Shown: positions 41,862 to 54,200 of the stretch, in pieces | Position numbering within the stretch: the stretch's first letter is position 1 | How the letters are laid out: each line of letters starts with the position of its first letter | NCBI GenBank assembly: GCA_964276095.1 | Contig: CAXYDR010000003.1 | Location: 1,302,001-1,366,000 of the forward strand | Reading direction: 5' to 3' | Length of the DNA stretch: 64,000 nt | From: GCA-2733415 sp964276095 | GTDB lineage: Bacteria > Bacteroidota > Bacteroidia > Flavobacteriales > Flavobacteriaceae | The notes under the pieces: model-generated | Database searches by the model: none | Seen by the model: only the letters and a program-made list of their open reading frames with translations | Told to the model about the DNA's origin: nothing | Made by a program: the position numbers and the translations under genes

Positions 41862-42295
41862 AATGGATTGGTTTGTTTAATACAAAGCTAAAAAGAATTT
41901 AGTTATCAAATGTGTTTTTGTTAAAAAATACGCGTAATCGATAAAATAGAGCTTTTAGACGATGATAATTTTACTTTCCGTAAAAAACATATTTACTAAT
42001 TTAAGTATTGGATATGTTTACAAAGTTAATTAATGTTTGAATGTTATTTAATTAAAATAAATGGGTAACATTTTGGTGAAAAAGTGAATATATAATAGGT
42101 TGGTGTTAAGCACTATAGTTTGTTAGGTTTATAGGCAAAAGTTTTTATTTCGGTTAATCGATAAAAACATTCAGTTTGACTAAAATTTAACACAAGATAA
42201 TGTTTTATAAATATCAATGTCTAACTTTAAAAGGTCACAACATTAATAATGAGGTTATAATTATCAGTATTGTGTTACTAACTAATTTACATTAA
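41862..42295. other. 434-bp divergent region between the GTPase operon and the giant adhesin gene
   Basis: It contains the minus-strand operon promoter (41883-41910), an inverted repeat GTTTTTAT/ATAAAAAC (42141-42168), the sequence TAATCGATAAAA twice (near 41935 and 42155), and a weak TAACTTTA element (42222-42229) 66 bp before the adhesin ATG. No reading frame or RNA gene is supported. Confidence 0.6.
41883..41910 (-). promoter_or_regulatory. Promoter of the coiled-coil/GTPase/kinase operon
   Basis: On the minus strand TTTG (41910-41907) and TAGCTTTG (41890-41883) are separated by 16 bp, matching the Bacteroidota pattern, 21 bp before the ATG at 41861. Confidence 0.7.
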
Positions 42296-45200
42296 ATGAA
42301 AAATAAACTAACTCAAGAAAAGGGGCTACAATTCTGTAAGTCACTTAAAATTCAAGCGTGTTTTCTTATTGTTTTAATTAGCTTTTCTTTAGCTTCAGCT
42401 CAAAATTGCACCGTTAATGCGGGAATTTTGAATGAAACAATTTGTGAGAATAATACCTTGAATTTAATAGGGACTACATCCGGTACGACAACAGGTAATC
42501 AGTTATGGTCTCAAATTTCTGGACCATCAGTAATTATTGATACACCAAACGCTTTTAATTCTACAGTTACTGGTTTGTCCGGAGACAATACATATGTATT
42601 TCGTTTCTCAGAATTATGCGGTGATGGATTAACAGCTTTTCAAGACAAAACAGTTGTGGTTGAACCTATAACAATAGCAGATGCAGGTGCTGACATAGCA
42701 ACGTGTCCGAGTCCACCTGGAGGAGTAATACTTACAGGTAGTGTTGCAGTAAACCCAGGAGAGTTTGTTACTTGGCAAATATCTGGAGCAGATGGAGCTG
42801 GGGTGACTATAAACAATCCAAGTTCATCAATTACAACTTTAACTCTAAATCCTAGTTCTTGCGGGACAACCACTTTAGAATACATTATTCAAGGGCTAGA
42901 TTATTCTCCGGGACTTTTTTGCCAATCGATAGACACTATTGAAATCACTAATTATGGTGGTGTTAGTCCAGTGTTTGCTGGTGCACCACAACCTTTAGAT
43001 AATTGCTATAGTGTAACTCAAAATACAACATTAGCTGGTTCTTTTGGAGGATGTGCTTTAGGTGGACAGTCTGGTTCTTGGTCATTTTCAAGCGGACCAA
43101 ATATTCCAACCTTTGCTGACAATACATTAGCAAATACAGCTGTTACTGGATTAATTGAAGGAACTTATGTGTTAACTTGGACTGTTGTTGGGCCGTGTGC
43201 TTCAGGAAGCAGTCAGGTTACAATAACCGTTCCGCCAGCAACACAAGATGTTACTGATGTTAGTGGAGGAGATGTTAATTTAGCAATATGTGATGCAAGT
43301 GTACAAGAAGTAGTTTTAAATGGAGCGTTACCAGAATTTGCCAACGAAACAGTAACCTGGGCATTTGTTTCCGGACCAGCAGTTCCAGTTGTAGTAAGTG
43401 CAAATACTCCAACAACCTTAGTTACAGGTTTAACAGCAACAGGAACGTATACGTTTAGCTATACTCTTTTAAACACAATAACCTTGTGTACTACAACAAG
43501 AAATTATAATGTAAGGTTCTATGTTGCGCCTCAAACTATTTCTGCAAACGGTGGAAATGATATTATTGGTGCATGTGGGCAAACAATGTTTGACATTCCT
43601 TTTACGCATAGTGGAGGAGGGTCTCGCAGCTATCAAATAGTTTCAGGTCCAGTTTCAGCAGGACCATACCCTCAGCCAATTCAAACAGCTGGTGGAACCA
43701 ATGTTAATGAAACATTAACCGATCCAGGTACATATGTAATTAACTTTTCTAACAGTGTAGGTGGACAGTTGCAAACCAATTGTCAAGATGGTTTTGATAG
43801 TATTAATGTAGTAGTATCATCTAGTCCGATTGCGGTAAATGCAGGAACTGATTCAAAATTGGATTGTATAGATACTTCTACGCAACTATCCGGTTCTCCT
43901 GCTATTATTGTTACAGGAACAACTTTATGGACCCAAATTAGTGGGCCAAACACTGCGGTTTTTGATGATGTATACATAACAAATCCAACTGTTTCTGTTT
44001 TGATACCAGGAACCTATGTGTTTCAACTTGAACATTTAGTAAATGGTGGCGATGTTTGTGTTACTTTACCATCTCAAGTAACCGTGTACGTTTCAGCAAG
44101 TACGCATGCAATTCCAGTTGCTGGTATTGATCAAAATATATGCTCTGGAGCAGTAGCTTATTTAAATGCAAATACTCCAGGAGTTGGAGAAATTGGTACT
44201 TGGACTCAAGTTTCAGGACCAGATCCAATTACTTTTTCAGATATAAATGATCCTCAAGCGATAGCTTCAGGATTTATTTCGTTGAGTTCAGCTTATGAAT
44301 TGCAATGGACTATTGATTATACAAACGCAGGGACCAATTTTTGTGCACTACCTTCTTCAGATAATGTATTTGTAAATACAGGTGCAATTCCTAGTCCTAC
44401 TTTAGCTAGTGCAGGATCAAACATATGTTTAACTGCAGGAACTACAAATGTAAATTTAACTGGAAATGCACTAGCTGTTGGAGAAACAGGAACTTGGACA
44501 GTTGTTCCGGCAGCAGGAGTTACTTTTGCTCCAGATGCAATTACACCTATTACAATAGCTACAGTTCCTGCAGATGGAAACTATGTGTTTACATGGACAA
44601 TTACTAATGGAGGTGCTTGTGCCGATACATTTGATGATGTTGAAGTGTTAATAGCACCACCTGTAGTTGCAACTGCAGGTGGTGATCAGTCAATATGTGC
44701 TGCTAATACTTTGATGACAGCTACTGTTTCAGCAGGTGCTACTGGAACTTGGAACTACGTTTCAGGACCTGGAGGGTTTAGTTTTACAACTATAAATGAC
44801 CCACTAAGTATGGTTACATTCACTAACAGTGGTGTATATACTTTTGATTGGGTTGTAGCAGCTGGAACTTGCCCTTCTGCCACGGATCAGGTAGTTATTA
44901 CGGTAGAGATACCTGCTATTATTGCAACTGCAGGACCAGATCAAGATAGATGTGATGCAACATCAGCTATTTTAGTAGGAAATGCTTTTAATGTGAATAC
45001 AGAAATAGGGGCATGGTCAGTTATTTCAGGGCCAAATACTCCTGCTTTTTCAAGTAGTTCAGACCCAGGAGCAACTGTAACAGGTATGGTTACTGGTGTA
45101 TATGTATTTCAATGGGAGATTTCAGGAACAATAGGGTCAATTTGTATGTCATCAACGGATACAGTAACTATTGAAGTTTCTGCTCCAATAAGCGCAGGAA

Positions 45201-48200
45201 ATAATCAATCAATTTGTGGTGATTCAAATGTAGCTTTAAGCGGAACAGAAAATACAACAGGTACTTGGACACAAACAGCTGGACCTATAGCGGCTACTAT
45301 TTCGTATGCAAATGCACCAACAAATAATAGTTATCAAGCTAACGCTACAGGTTTAACACTAGGCGGAACTTATACATTTCAATATGATCAAGATGATTAT
45401 ACATTTGTATCAACAGGTACATGTCCAAAAGGAATTACTACAGTTGATATAACTATAAATCCAAGACCAGCCTCAGATCCAGATGCAGGTCCGGATATTA
45501 CCATGTGTAGTCCTGATGTAGCATCAATTGCAATAATGGCTGGAAATGCAGTACCTGCTTTAGCAACAGGGCAATGGGTTTTTGCAAGCGAACCAGGAGG
45601 AAGTGTAGCGGTAATTACAACAGACACTAACCCACTTACGACTATTACAGGTTTATCAGTTGGAGGTTTATATGTTTTAGAATGGCAGTTTTCAACTACT
45701 GGTTGTGCACCAATAAAAGATGTAATGAGAATTCAAGTGAGTATCGGACCTACTCCATCCAATGCAGGGGTAGATGATTTAAATGCTTGTCAGTTAACTT
45801 ATGAAACAAATGCAAATACACCAATTTCTGGGTTAGGAACATGGTCTTTTGCTATACCGGCAGATGATCCTTCAGGTGGAACTACAATAATCGATAGTCC
45901 TAATAATCCACAAACAACTTTATCAAATATAGTTGTAGGGACTTATGTATTAACATGGACTATTGATAATGGAGCATATATTAACCCATCATTATGTGAA
46001 CCATCTATTGATGCAGTTACTGTAATTTTCAATGATGTGGTGCCAACCGTTGCAGATGCAGGAATAGATCAAATGTTATGCGCAGCTACAGATACAAACA
46101 TGGCCGCGGTTCCTGTAACTTCAGGAATTGGTACATGGACGCAAACTGCAGGACCTGTAGGAGCAAGTATTGCCGCAGCTAATAGTCCTAATTCATTGAT
46201 TTTTGGATTAACTACTGGTACATATGAATTTACTTGGACAACAACCACTATTGCTATGAATGGTTGTGAGTTTCAAGATACAATGGAAATTATAGTACTG
46301 CCTCCTTCAGCGGCAGCATTAGCTGGACCTGATCAATGCATAGCAGCCTTTACTACAGTAACTATGGGAGCTACACCATCTGCTCCTAATGTTGGAACAT
46401 GGTCGCAAGTTTCAGGCCCATCAGCAGCTGCATTTATTAATATAAATGACCCTTTAACAAACATCACAGGAACTACCGTAGGAACTTATGTTTTTCAATG
46501 GTCAGTAGATAATGGAGCTTGCGGAACAGCAATAGATACAGTAACAGTTCAAATAAAATCAATTTCTGATTTAGAATTAACGAAAACAGTTTTACCAACT
46601 TCTGCTAATATTGGAGATACAGTTACTTTTACAGTTTCAGTTTTTAACAACAATTTACTTCCAACGAATACAGATGCTACAGGAGTTTCTGTAGAAGATG
46701 TAATCCCTCTAGGATATTCTTTGGTTCCTGGAACAATATCTCCATCAGGAGCATATAATGCAGGGTCACAAACTATAACTTGGTCAGGATTATCTATAAC
46801 CAATGGAGCAACAATCAATTTAACTTTTGATGTTATTGTCAATGCTACTGGGTCTTATATTAATTCAGCACAAATTACAGCAAGTAATAGTATTGATATC
46901 GATAGTGATCCAGCTTCAGATAGTACAGTAGATGATTTAACTGATGGTTTGCTAGATGATGATGAGGATACTGCTGCAATTACAATTCAATCTTCGGATT
47001 TATCTGTAGCAAAAGTAGTTGTACCAACAAATGTAAGTGTTGGAGATACGGTAATATTTACTATTACTGTAACCAATGCAGGTACTGATGATGCAACTAA
47101 TGTAAGTTTGACTGATCAGTTACCAGTAGGTTATACTTATGTAAGTGATGATGCCGGTGGTAATTATGCAGCTGGGTTGTGGAATATAGGAACAGTAGAT
47201 ACTGTTACACCAGCAGTAATTAATATTACTACAACAGTAAACGCATCAACGGGTGTTGCTGGAGAATATTTAAATATTACAGAAATTATTGCTTCAGATC
47301 AGAATGATCCAGATAGTACACCTAAAAATGATGATGGTGATCAGAGTGAAGATGATGAAGATAATGCTGTAATAACGTTACAAGATGCAGATTTAGAATT
47401 AACAAAAACAATATTACCTACTTCGGGTTCTGTAGGAGATACAGTTACTTTTAGTGTGGTTATAGATAATAATGGTCCTGGAAATGGAACTGGAATTGAG
47501 GTTTTAGATTTATTACCTTCAGGTTATGATTTGGTTGCAGGTACGGTTTCTAATGGCGGAGTGTACAATTTAGGAGCAAATTCAATTACTTGGTCAAACC
47601 TAACGGTTGCAAACTCAGGAACACTTACAGTAACTTACGATGCTACGGTTAATGGATTGGGAAATTATACCAATATAGCTGAAATAACTGCTTCTGACCT
47701 CCCAGATCCTGATAGTACGCCAGACAATGATGATGGTGATCAAAGTGAGGATGATGAAGACAATGCGATTTTTACAATACAACAAATAGATTTAGAGTTA
47801 ACCAAAGGAATTAGTGTAGCGTCAAGTGCGACACCAAATGTAGGAGATACCATTACTTTTGAGTTGACAATAGCTAACAATGGATCAGATGATGCTACGG
47901 GAATATCTGTAGCAGATATGGTACCGGTAGGCTATACAATCGGAACGATTAATAACGGAGGAGTTGCTACTGGAAACCAGATAGACTGGTCAGGATTAGC
48001 AGTTGTCAACGGAGGAAGTTTAACTGTAAGTTATGATGTAGTTGTTTTAGCACCAACAGGAGTAGCAGGTGAATACACAAATACAACAGAGATAACAGGA
48101 GCCGATCAATTTGATGTAGATAGTACACCAAATAATGATGATGGTGATCAGAGTGAAGATGATGAAGATTTATTCACAGTAGTACCTCAGACCTCAGATT

Positions 48201-51200
48201 TAAGTATTGCAAAGTTAGTAAGCAATGGAACACCAAATGTTGGAGATGTTGTAACGTTTACTATTAATGTTAGTAACGCTGGAAATGTAGCTGCAACCGG
48301 AGTTTCAGTTCAAGATGTAGTACCATTAGGATATACAACAATCGGAGCAACAATTACCCCAGCAGGAATCTTAACAGGTTCTACTATTGACTGGACAGGA
48401 TTAGCGGTACCATTAGGAGTAGATACTTTAACATTAACCTTTGATGCTACAGTAAATGCACCAACGGGAGTAGTTAATGAATATTTAAATGGCGTAGAAA
48501 TTACAGCAGCTGATCAATATGATATTGATAGTGATCCAACATCAGATGCAACAGTAGATGATTTAGGCGATGGAATATCGGATGATGATGAAGCAACTGT
48601 AGGAGTAGTAATTCAAGAATCAGATTTAAGTATTGCTAAGAGTATTAGTAATATGAGTCCAAATGTTGGCGATACTGTAACGTTTACTTTAGTAGTCACC
48701 AATGAGGGACCTGATGTAGCGACGAATGTATCTATAGAAGATATTTTACCAATCGGTTATACTTTAGGAACAGTAAATGATGGAGGAACAGGATTATTAA
48801 ACACAGCCACATGGACTGGATTAACTGTAGCTGCAAATAGTGGAACAGTAACAGTTACTTATGATGCGTTAGTGTTAGCTCCAACAGGAGCAGCAGGAGA
48901 ATATACGAACAGTACACAGATTACTGGAGCCGATCAATATGATCCAGATAGTGATGTTACGACAGATAATACAGTAGATGAAGACGGTGATGGAAATGGC
49001 GATGATGATGATGAGGATACGTTAACTATTGCACCAGCACAAGCCGATTTAAGTATTGCTAAAGCATTATTATCAGGAAGTGCAACACCAAATGTAGGAG
49101 ATACGTTAACTTTTGAGTTAACAATCGCCAATGCAGGACCAAGTGACGCAAGTGGAGTAGCGGTAGAAGATGTATTACCAGTAGGTTATACTTTAGGAAC
49201 AGTAAATGATGGAGGAACTGGAGCAGGAAATACAGCAACATGGTCAACGCTATTTATTCCAACAGGAGGAAGTATAACTGTGACGTATGAAGCAGTAGTA
49301 AATGCGCCAACTGGAGCAGCAAATGAATACTTAAACTTAGCACAAATCACAGCAAGTGATCAATTTGATATTGATAGTGATCCAACTACAGATGAAATGG
49401 TAGATGATTTAGGAGATACTATAGCAGATGATGATGAAACTAGTTTTGTAGTCGTACCAACATCATCAGATTTATCAATTGATAAGACAGTAGTAGATGA
49501 TAATGGAGGGTCTTTAAATGTAGGAGATACATTAACTTTTACAGTAGCGATTTCAAATGCAGGAGCCGATGTTGCTACTAATGTAAGTTTAGATGATGTA
49601 TTACCAGCAGGTTATACATTAGTAGGCGGAAGTATTAGTAACGGTGGAGTTTATAATGCAGGAAATACAACAATTACGTGGGATTTAGCAAGTGTTCCTT
49701 TAGCAGGAATGAATGTAACGTACCAAGTAACAGTTAATGCGCCAACTGGAGCATTAGATGAATATAGAAACATTGCTGAAATTACTGGAAGTGATCAATA
49801 TGATTCTGATAGTACGCCAGACAATGATGATGGTGATCAGAGTGAAGATGATGAAGATGATGAGATTGTAGTACCAACACAAATAGATTTAGAGTTAACC
49901 AAAGGAATTAGTGTAGCGTCAAGTGCGACACCAAATGTAGGAGATATCATTACTTTTGAGTTGACAATAGCTAACAATGGATCAGATGATGCTACGGGAA
50001 TATCAGTAGCAGATATGGTACCGGTAGGCTATACAATCGGAACGATTAATAACGGAGGAATTGCTACCGGAAACCAGATAGACTGGTCAGGATTAGCGGT
50101 TGTCAACGGAGGAAGTTTAACAGTAAGTTATGATGTAGTTGTTTTAGCACCAACAGGAGTAGCAGGCGAATACACAAATACAACAGAGATAACAGGAGCC
50201 GATCAATTTGATGTAGATAGTACACCAAATAATGATGATGGTGATCAGAGTGAAGATGATGAAGATTTATTCACAGTAGTACCTCAGACCTCAGATTTAA
50301 GTATTGCAAAGTTAGTAAGCAATGGAACACCAAATGTTGGAGATGTTGTAACGTTTACTATTAATGTTAGTAACGCTGGAAATGTAGCTGCAACCGGAGT
50401 TTCAGTTCAAGATGTAGTACCATTAGGATATACAACAATCGGAGCAACAATTACCCCAGCAGGAATCTTAACAGGTTCTACTATTGACTGGACAGGATTA
50501 GCGGTACCATTAGGAGTAGATACTTTAACATTAACCTTTGATGCTACAGTAAATGCACCAACGGGAGTAGTTAATGAATATTTAAATGGCGTAGAAATTA
50601 CAGCAGCTGATCAATATGATATTGATAGTGATCCAACATCAGATGCAACAGTAGATGATTTAGGCGATGGAATATCGGATGATGATGAAGCAACTGTAGG
50701 AGTAGTAATTCAAGAATCAGATTTAAGTATTGCTAAGAGTATTAGTAATATGAGTCCAAATGTTGGCGATACTGTAACGTTTACTTTAGTAGTCACCAAT
50801 GAGGGACCTGATGTAGCGACGAATGTATCTATAGAAGATATTTTACCAATCGGTTATACTTTAGGAACAGTAAATGATGGAGGAACAGGATTATTAAACA
50901 CAGCCACATGGACTGGATTAACTGTAGCTGCAAATAGTGGAACAGTAACAGTTACTTATGATGCGTTAGTGTTAGCTCCAACAGGAGCAGCAGGAGAATA
51001 TACGAACAGTACACAGATTACTGGAGCCGATCAATATGATCCAGATAGTGATGTTACGACAGATAATACAGTAGATGAAGACGGTGATGGAAATGGCGAT
51101 GATGATGATGAGGATACGTTAACTATTGCACCAGCACAAGCCGATTTAAGTATTGCTAAAGCATTATTATCAGGAAGTGCAACACCAAATGTAGGAGATA

Positions 51201-54200
51201 CGTTAACTTTTGAGTTAACAATCGCCAATGCAGGACCAAGTGACGCAAGTGGAGTAGCGGTAGAAGATGTATTACCAGTAGGTTATACTTTAGGAACAGT
51301 AAATGATGGAGGAACTGGAGCAGGAAATACAGCAACATGGTCAACGCTATTTATTCCAACAGGAGGAAGTATAACTGTGACGTATGAAGCAGTAGTAAAT
51401 GCGCCAACTGGAGCAGCAAATGAATACTTAAACTTAGCACAAATCACAGCAAGTGATCAATTTGATATTGATAGTGATCCAACTACAGATGAAATGGTAG
51501 ATGATTTAGGAGATACTATAGCAGATGATGATGAAACTAGTTTTGTAGTCGTACCAACATCATCAGATTTATCAATTGATAAGACAGTAGTAGATGATAA
51601 TGGAGGGTCTTTAAATGTAGGAGATACATTAACTTTTACAGTAGCGATTTCAAATGCAGGAGCCGATGTTGCTACTAATGTAAGTTTAGATGATGTATTA
51701 CCAGCAGGTTATACATTAGTAGGCGGAAGTATTAGTAACGGTGGAGTTTATAATGCAGGAAATACAACAATTACGTGGGATTTAGCAAGTGTTCCTTTAG
51801 CAGGAATGAATGTAACGTACCAAGTAACAGTTAATGCGCCAACTGGAGCATTAGATGAATATAGAAACATTGCTGAAATTACTGGAAGTGATCAATATGA
51901 TTCTGATAGTACGCCAGACAATGATGATGGTGATCAGAGTGAAGATGATGAAGATGATGAGATTGTAGTACCAACACAAATAGATTTAGAGTTAACCAAA
52001 GGAATTAGTGTAGCGTCAAGTGCGACACCAAATGTAGGAGATACCATTACTTTTGAGTTGACAATAGCTAACAATGGATCAGATGATGCTACGGGAATAT
52101 CTGTAGCAGATATGGTACCGGTAGGCTATACAATCGGAACGATTAATAACGGAGGAGTTGCTACTGGAAACCAGATAGACTGGTCAGGATTAGCAGTTGT
52201 CAACGGAGGAAGTTTAACTGTAAGTTATGATGTAGTTGTTTTAGCACCAACAGGAGTAGCAGGTGAATACACAAATACAACAGAGATAACAGGAGCCGAT
52301 CAATTTGATGTAGATAGTACACCAAATAATGATGATGGTGATCAGAGTGAAGATGATGAAGATTTATTCACAGTAGTACCTCAGACCTCAGATTTAAGTA
52401 TTGCAAAGTTAGTAAGCAATGGAACACCAAATGTTGGAGATGTTGTAACGTTTACTATTAATGTTAGTAACGCTGGAAATGTAGCTGCAACCGGAGTTTC
52501 AGTTCAAGATGTAGTACCATTAGGATATACAACAATCGGAGCAACAATTACCCCAGCAGGAATCTTAACAGGTTCTACTATTGACTGGACAGGATTAGCG
52601 GTACCATTAGGAGTAGATACTTTAACATTAACCTTTGATGCTACAGTAAATGCACCAACGGGAGTAGTTAATGAATATTTAAATGGCGTAGAAATTACAG
52701 CAGCTGATCAATATGATATTGATAGTGATCCAACATCAGATGCAACAGTAGATGATTTAGGCGATGGAATATCGGATGATGATGAAGCAACTGTAGGAGT
52801 AGTAATTCAAGAATCAGATTTAAGTATTGCTAAGAGTATTAGTAATATGAGTCCAAATGTTGGCGATACTGTAACGTTTACTTTAGTAGTCACCAATGAG
52901 GGACCTGATGTAGCGACGAATGTATCTATAGAAGATATTTTACCAATCGGTTATACTTTAGGAACAGTAAATGATGGAGGAACAGGATTATTAAACACAG
53001 CCACATGGACTGGATTAACTGTAGCTGCAAATAGTGGAACAGTAACAGTTACTTATGATGCGTTAGTGTTAGCTCCAACAGGAGCAGCAGGAGAATATAC
53101 GAACAGTACACAGATTACTGGAGCCGATCAATATGATCCAGATAGTGATGTTACGACAGATAATACAGTAGATGAAGACGGTGATGGAAATGGCGATGAT
53201 GATGATGAGGATACGTTAACTATTGCACCAGCACAAGCCGATTTAAGTATTGCTAAAGCATTATTATCAGGAAGTGCAACACCAAATGTAGGAGATACGT
53301 TAACTTTTGAGTTAACAATCGCCAATGCAGGACCAAGTGACGCAAGTGGAGTAGCGGTAGAAGATGTATTACCAGTAGGTTATACTTTAGGAACAGTAAA
53401 TGATGGAGGAACTGGAGCAGGAAATACAGCAACATGGTCAACGCTATTTATTCCAACAGGAGGAAGTATAACTGTGACGTATGAAGCAGTAGTAAATGCG
53501 CCAACTGGAGCAGCAAATGAATACTTAAACTTAGCACAAATCACAGCAAGTGATCAATTTGATATTGATAGTGATCCAACTACAGATGAAATGGTAGATG
53601 ATTTAGGAGATACTATAGCAGATGATGATGAAACTAGTTTTGTAGTCGTACCAACATCATCAGATTTATCAATTGATAAGACAGTAGTAGATGATAATGG
53701 AGGGTCTTTAAATGTAGGAGATACATTAACTTTTACAGTAGCGATTTCAAATGCAGGAGCCGATGTTGCTACTAATGTAAGTTTAGATGATGTATTACCA
53801 GCAGGTTATACATTAGTAGGCGGAAGTATTAGTAACGGTGGAGTTTATAATGCAGGAAATACAACAATTACGTGGGATTTAGCAAGTGTTCCTTTAGCAG
53901 GAATGAATGTAACGTACCAAGTAACAGTTAATGCGCCAACTGGAGCATTAGATGAATATAGAAACATTGCTGAAATTACTGGAAGTGATCAATATGATTC
54001 TGATAGTACGCCAGACAATGATGATGGTGATCAGAGTGAAGATGATGAAGATGATGAGATTGTAGTACCAACACAAATAGATTTAGAGTTAACCAAAGGA
54101 ATTAGTGTAGCGTCAAGTGCGACACCAAATGTAGGAGATATCATTACTTTTGAGTTGACAATAGCTAACAATGGATCAGATGATGCTACGGGAATATCAG

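Noticed and set aside
41862..42295. tRNA or small RNA gene in the long divergent gap
   Set aside because: I found no cloverleaf or conserved RNA motif; only promoter-like elements and short repeats are visible.
48934..53441. Three sets of identical minus-strand frames (62-65 residues) inside the adhesin gene
   Set aside because: They repeat every 2,097 bp only because the coding repeat does; composition is Ser/Val/Leu-rich nonsense antisense to DUF11 loops, with no promoter.
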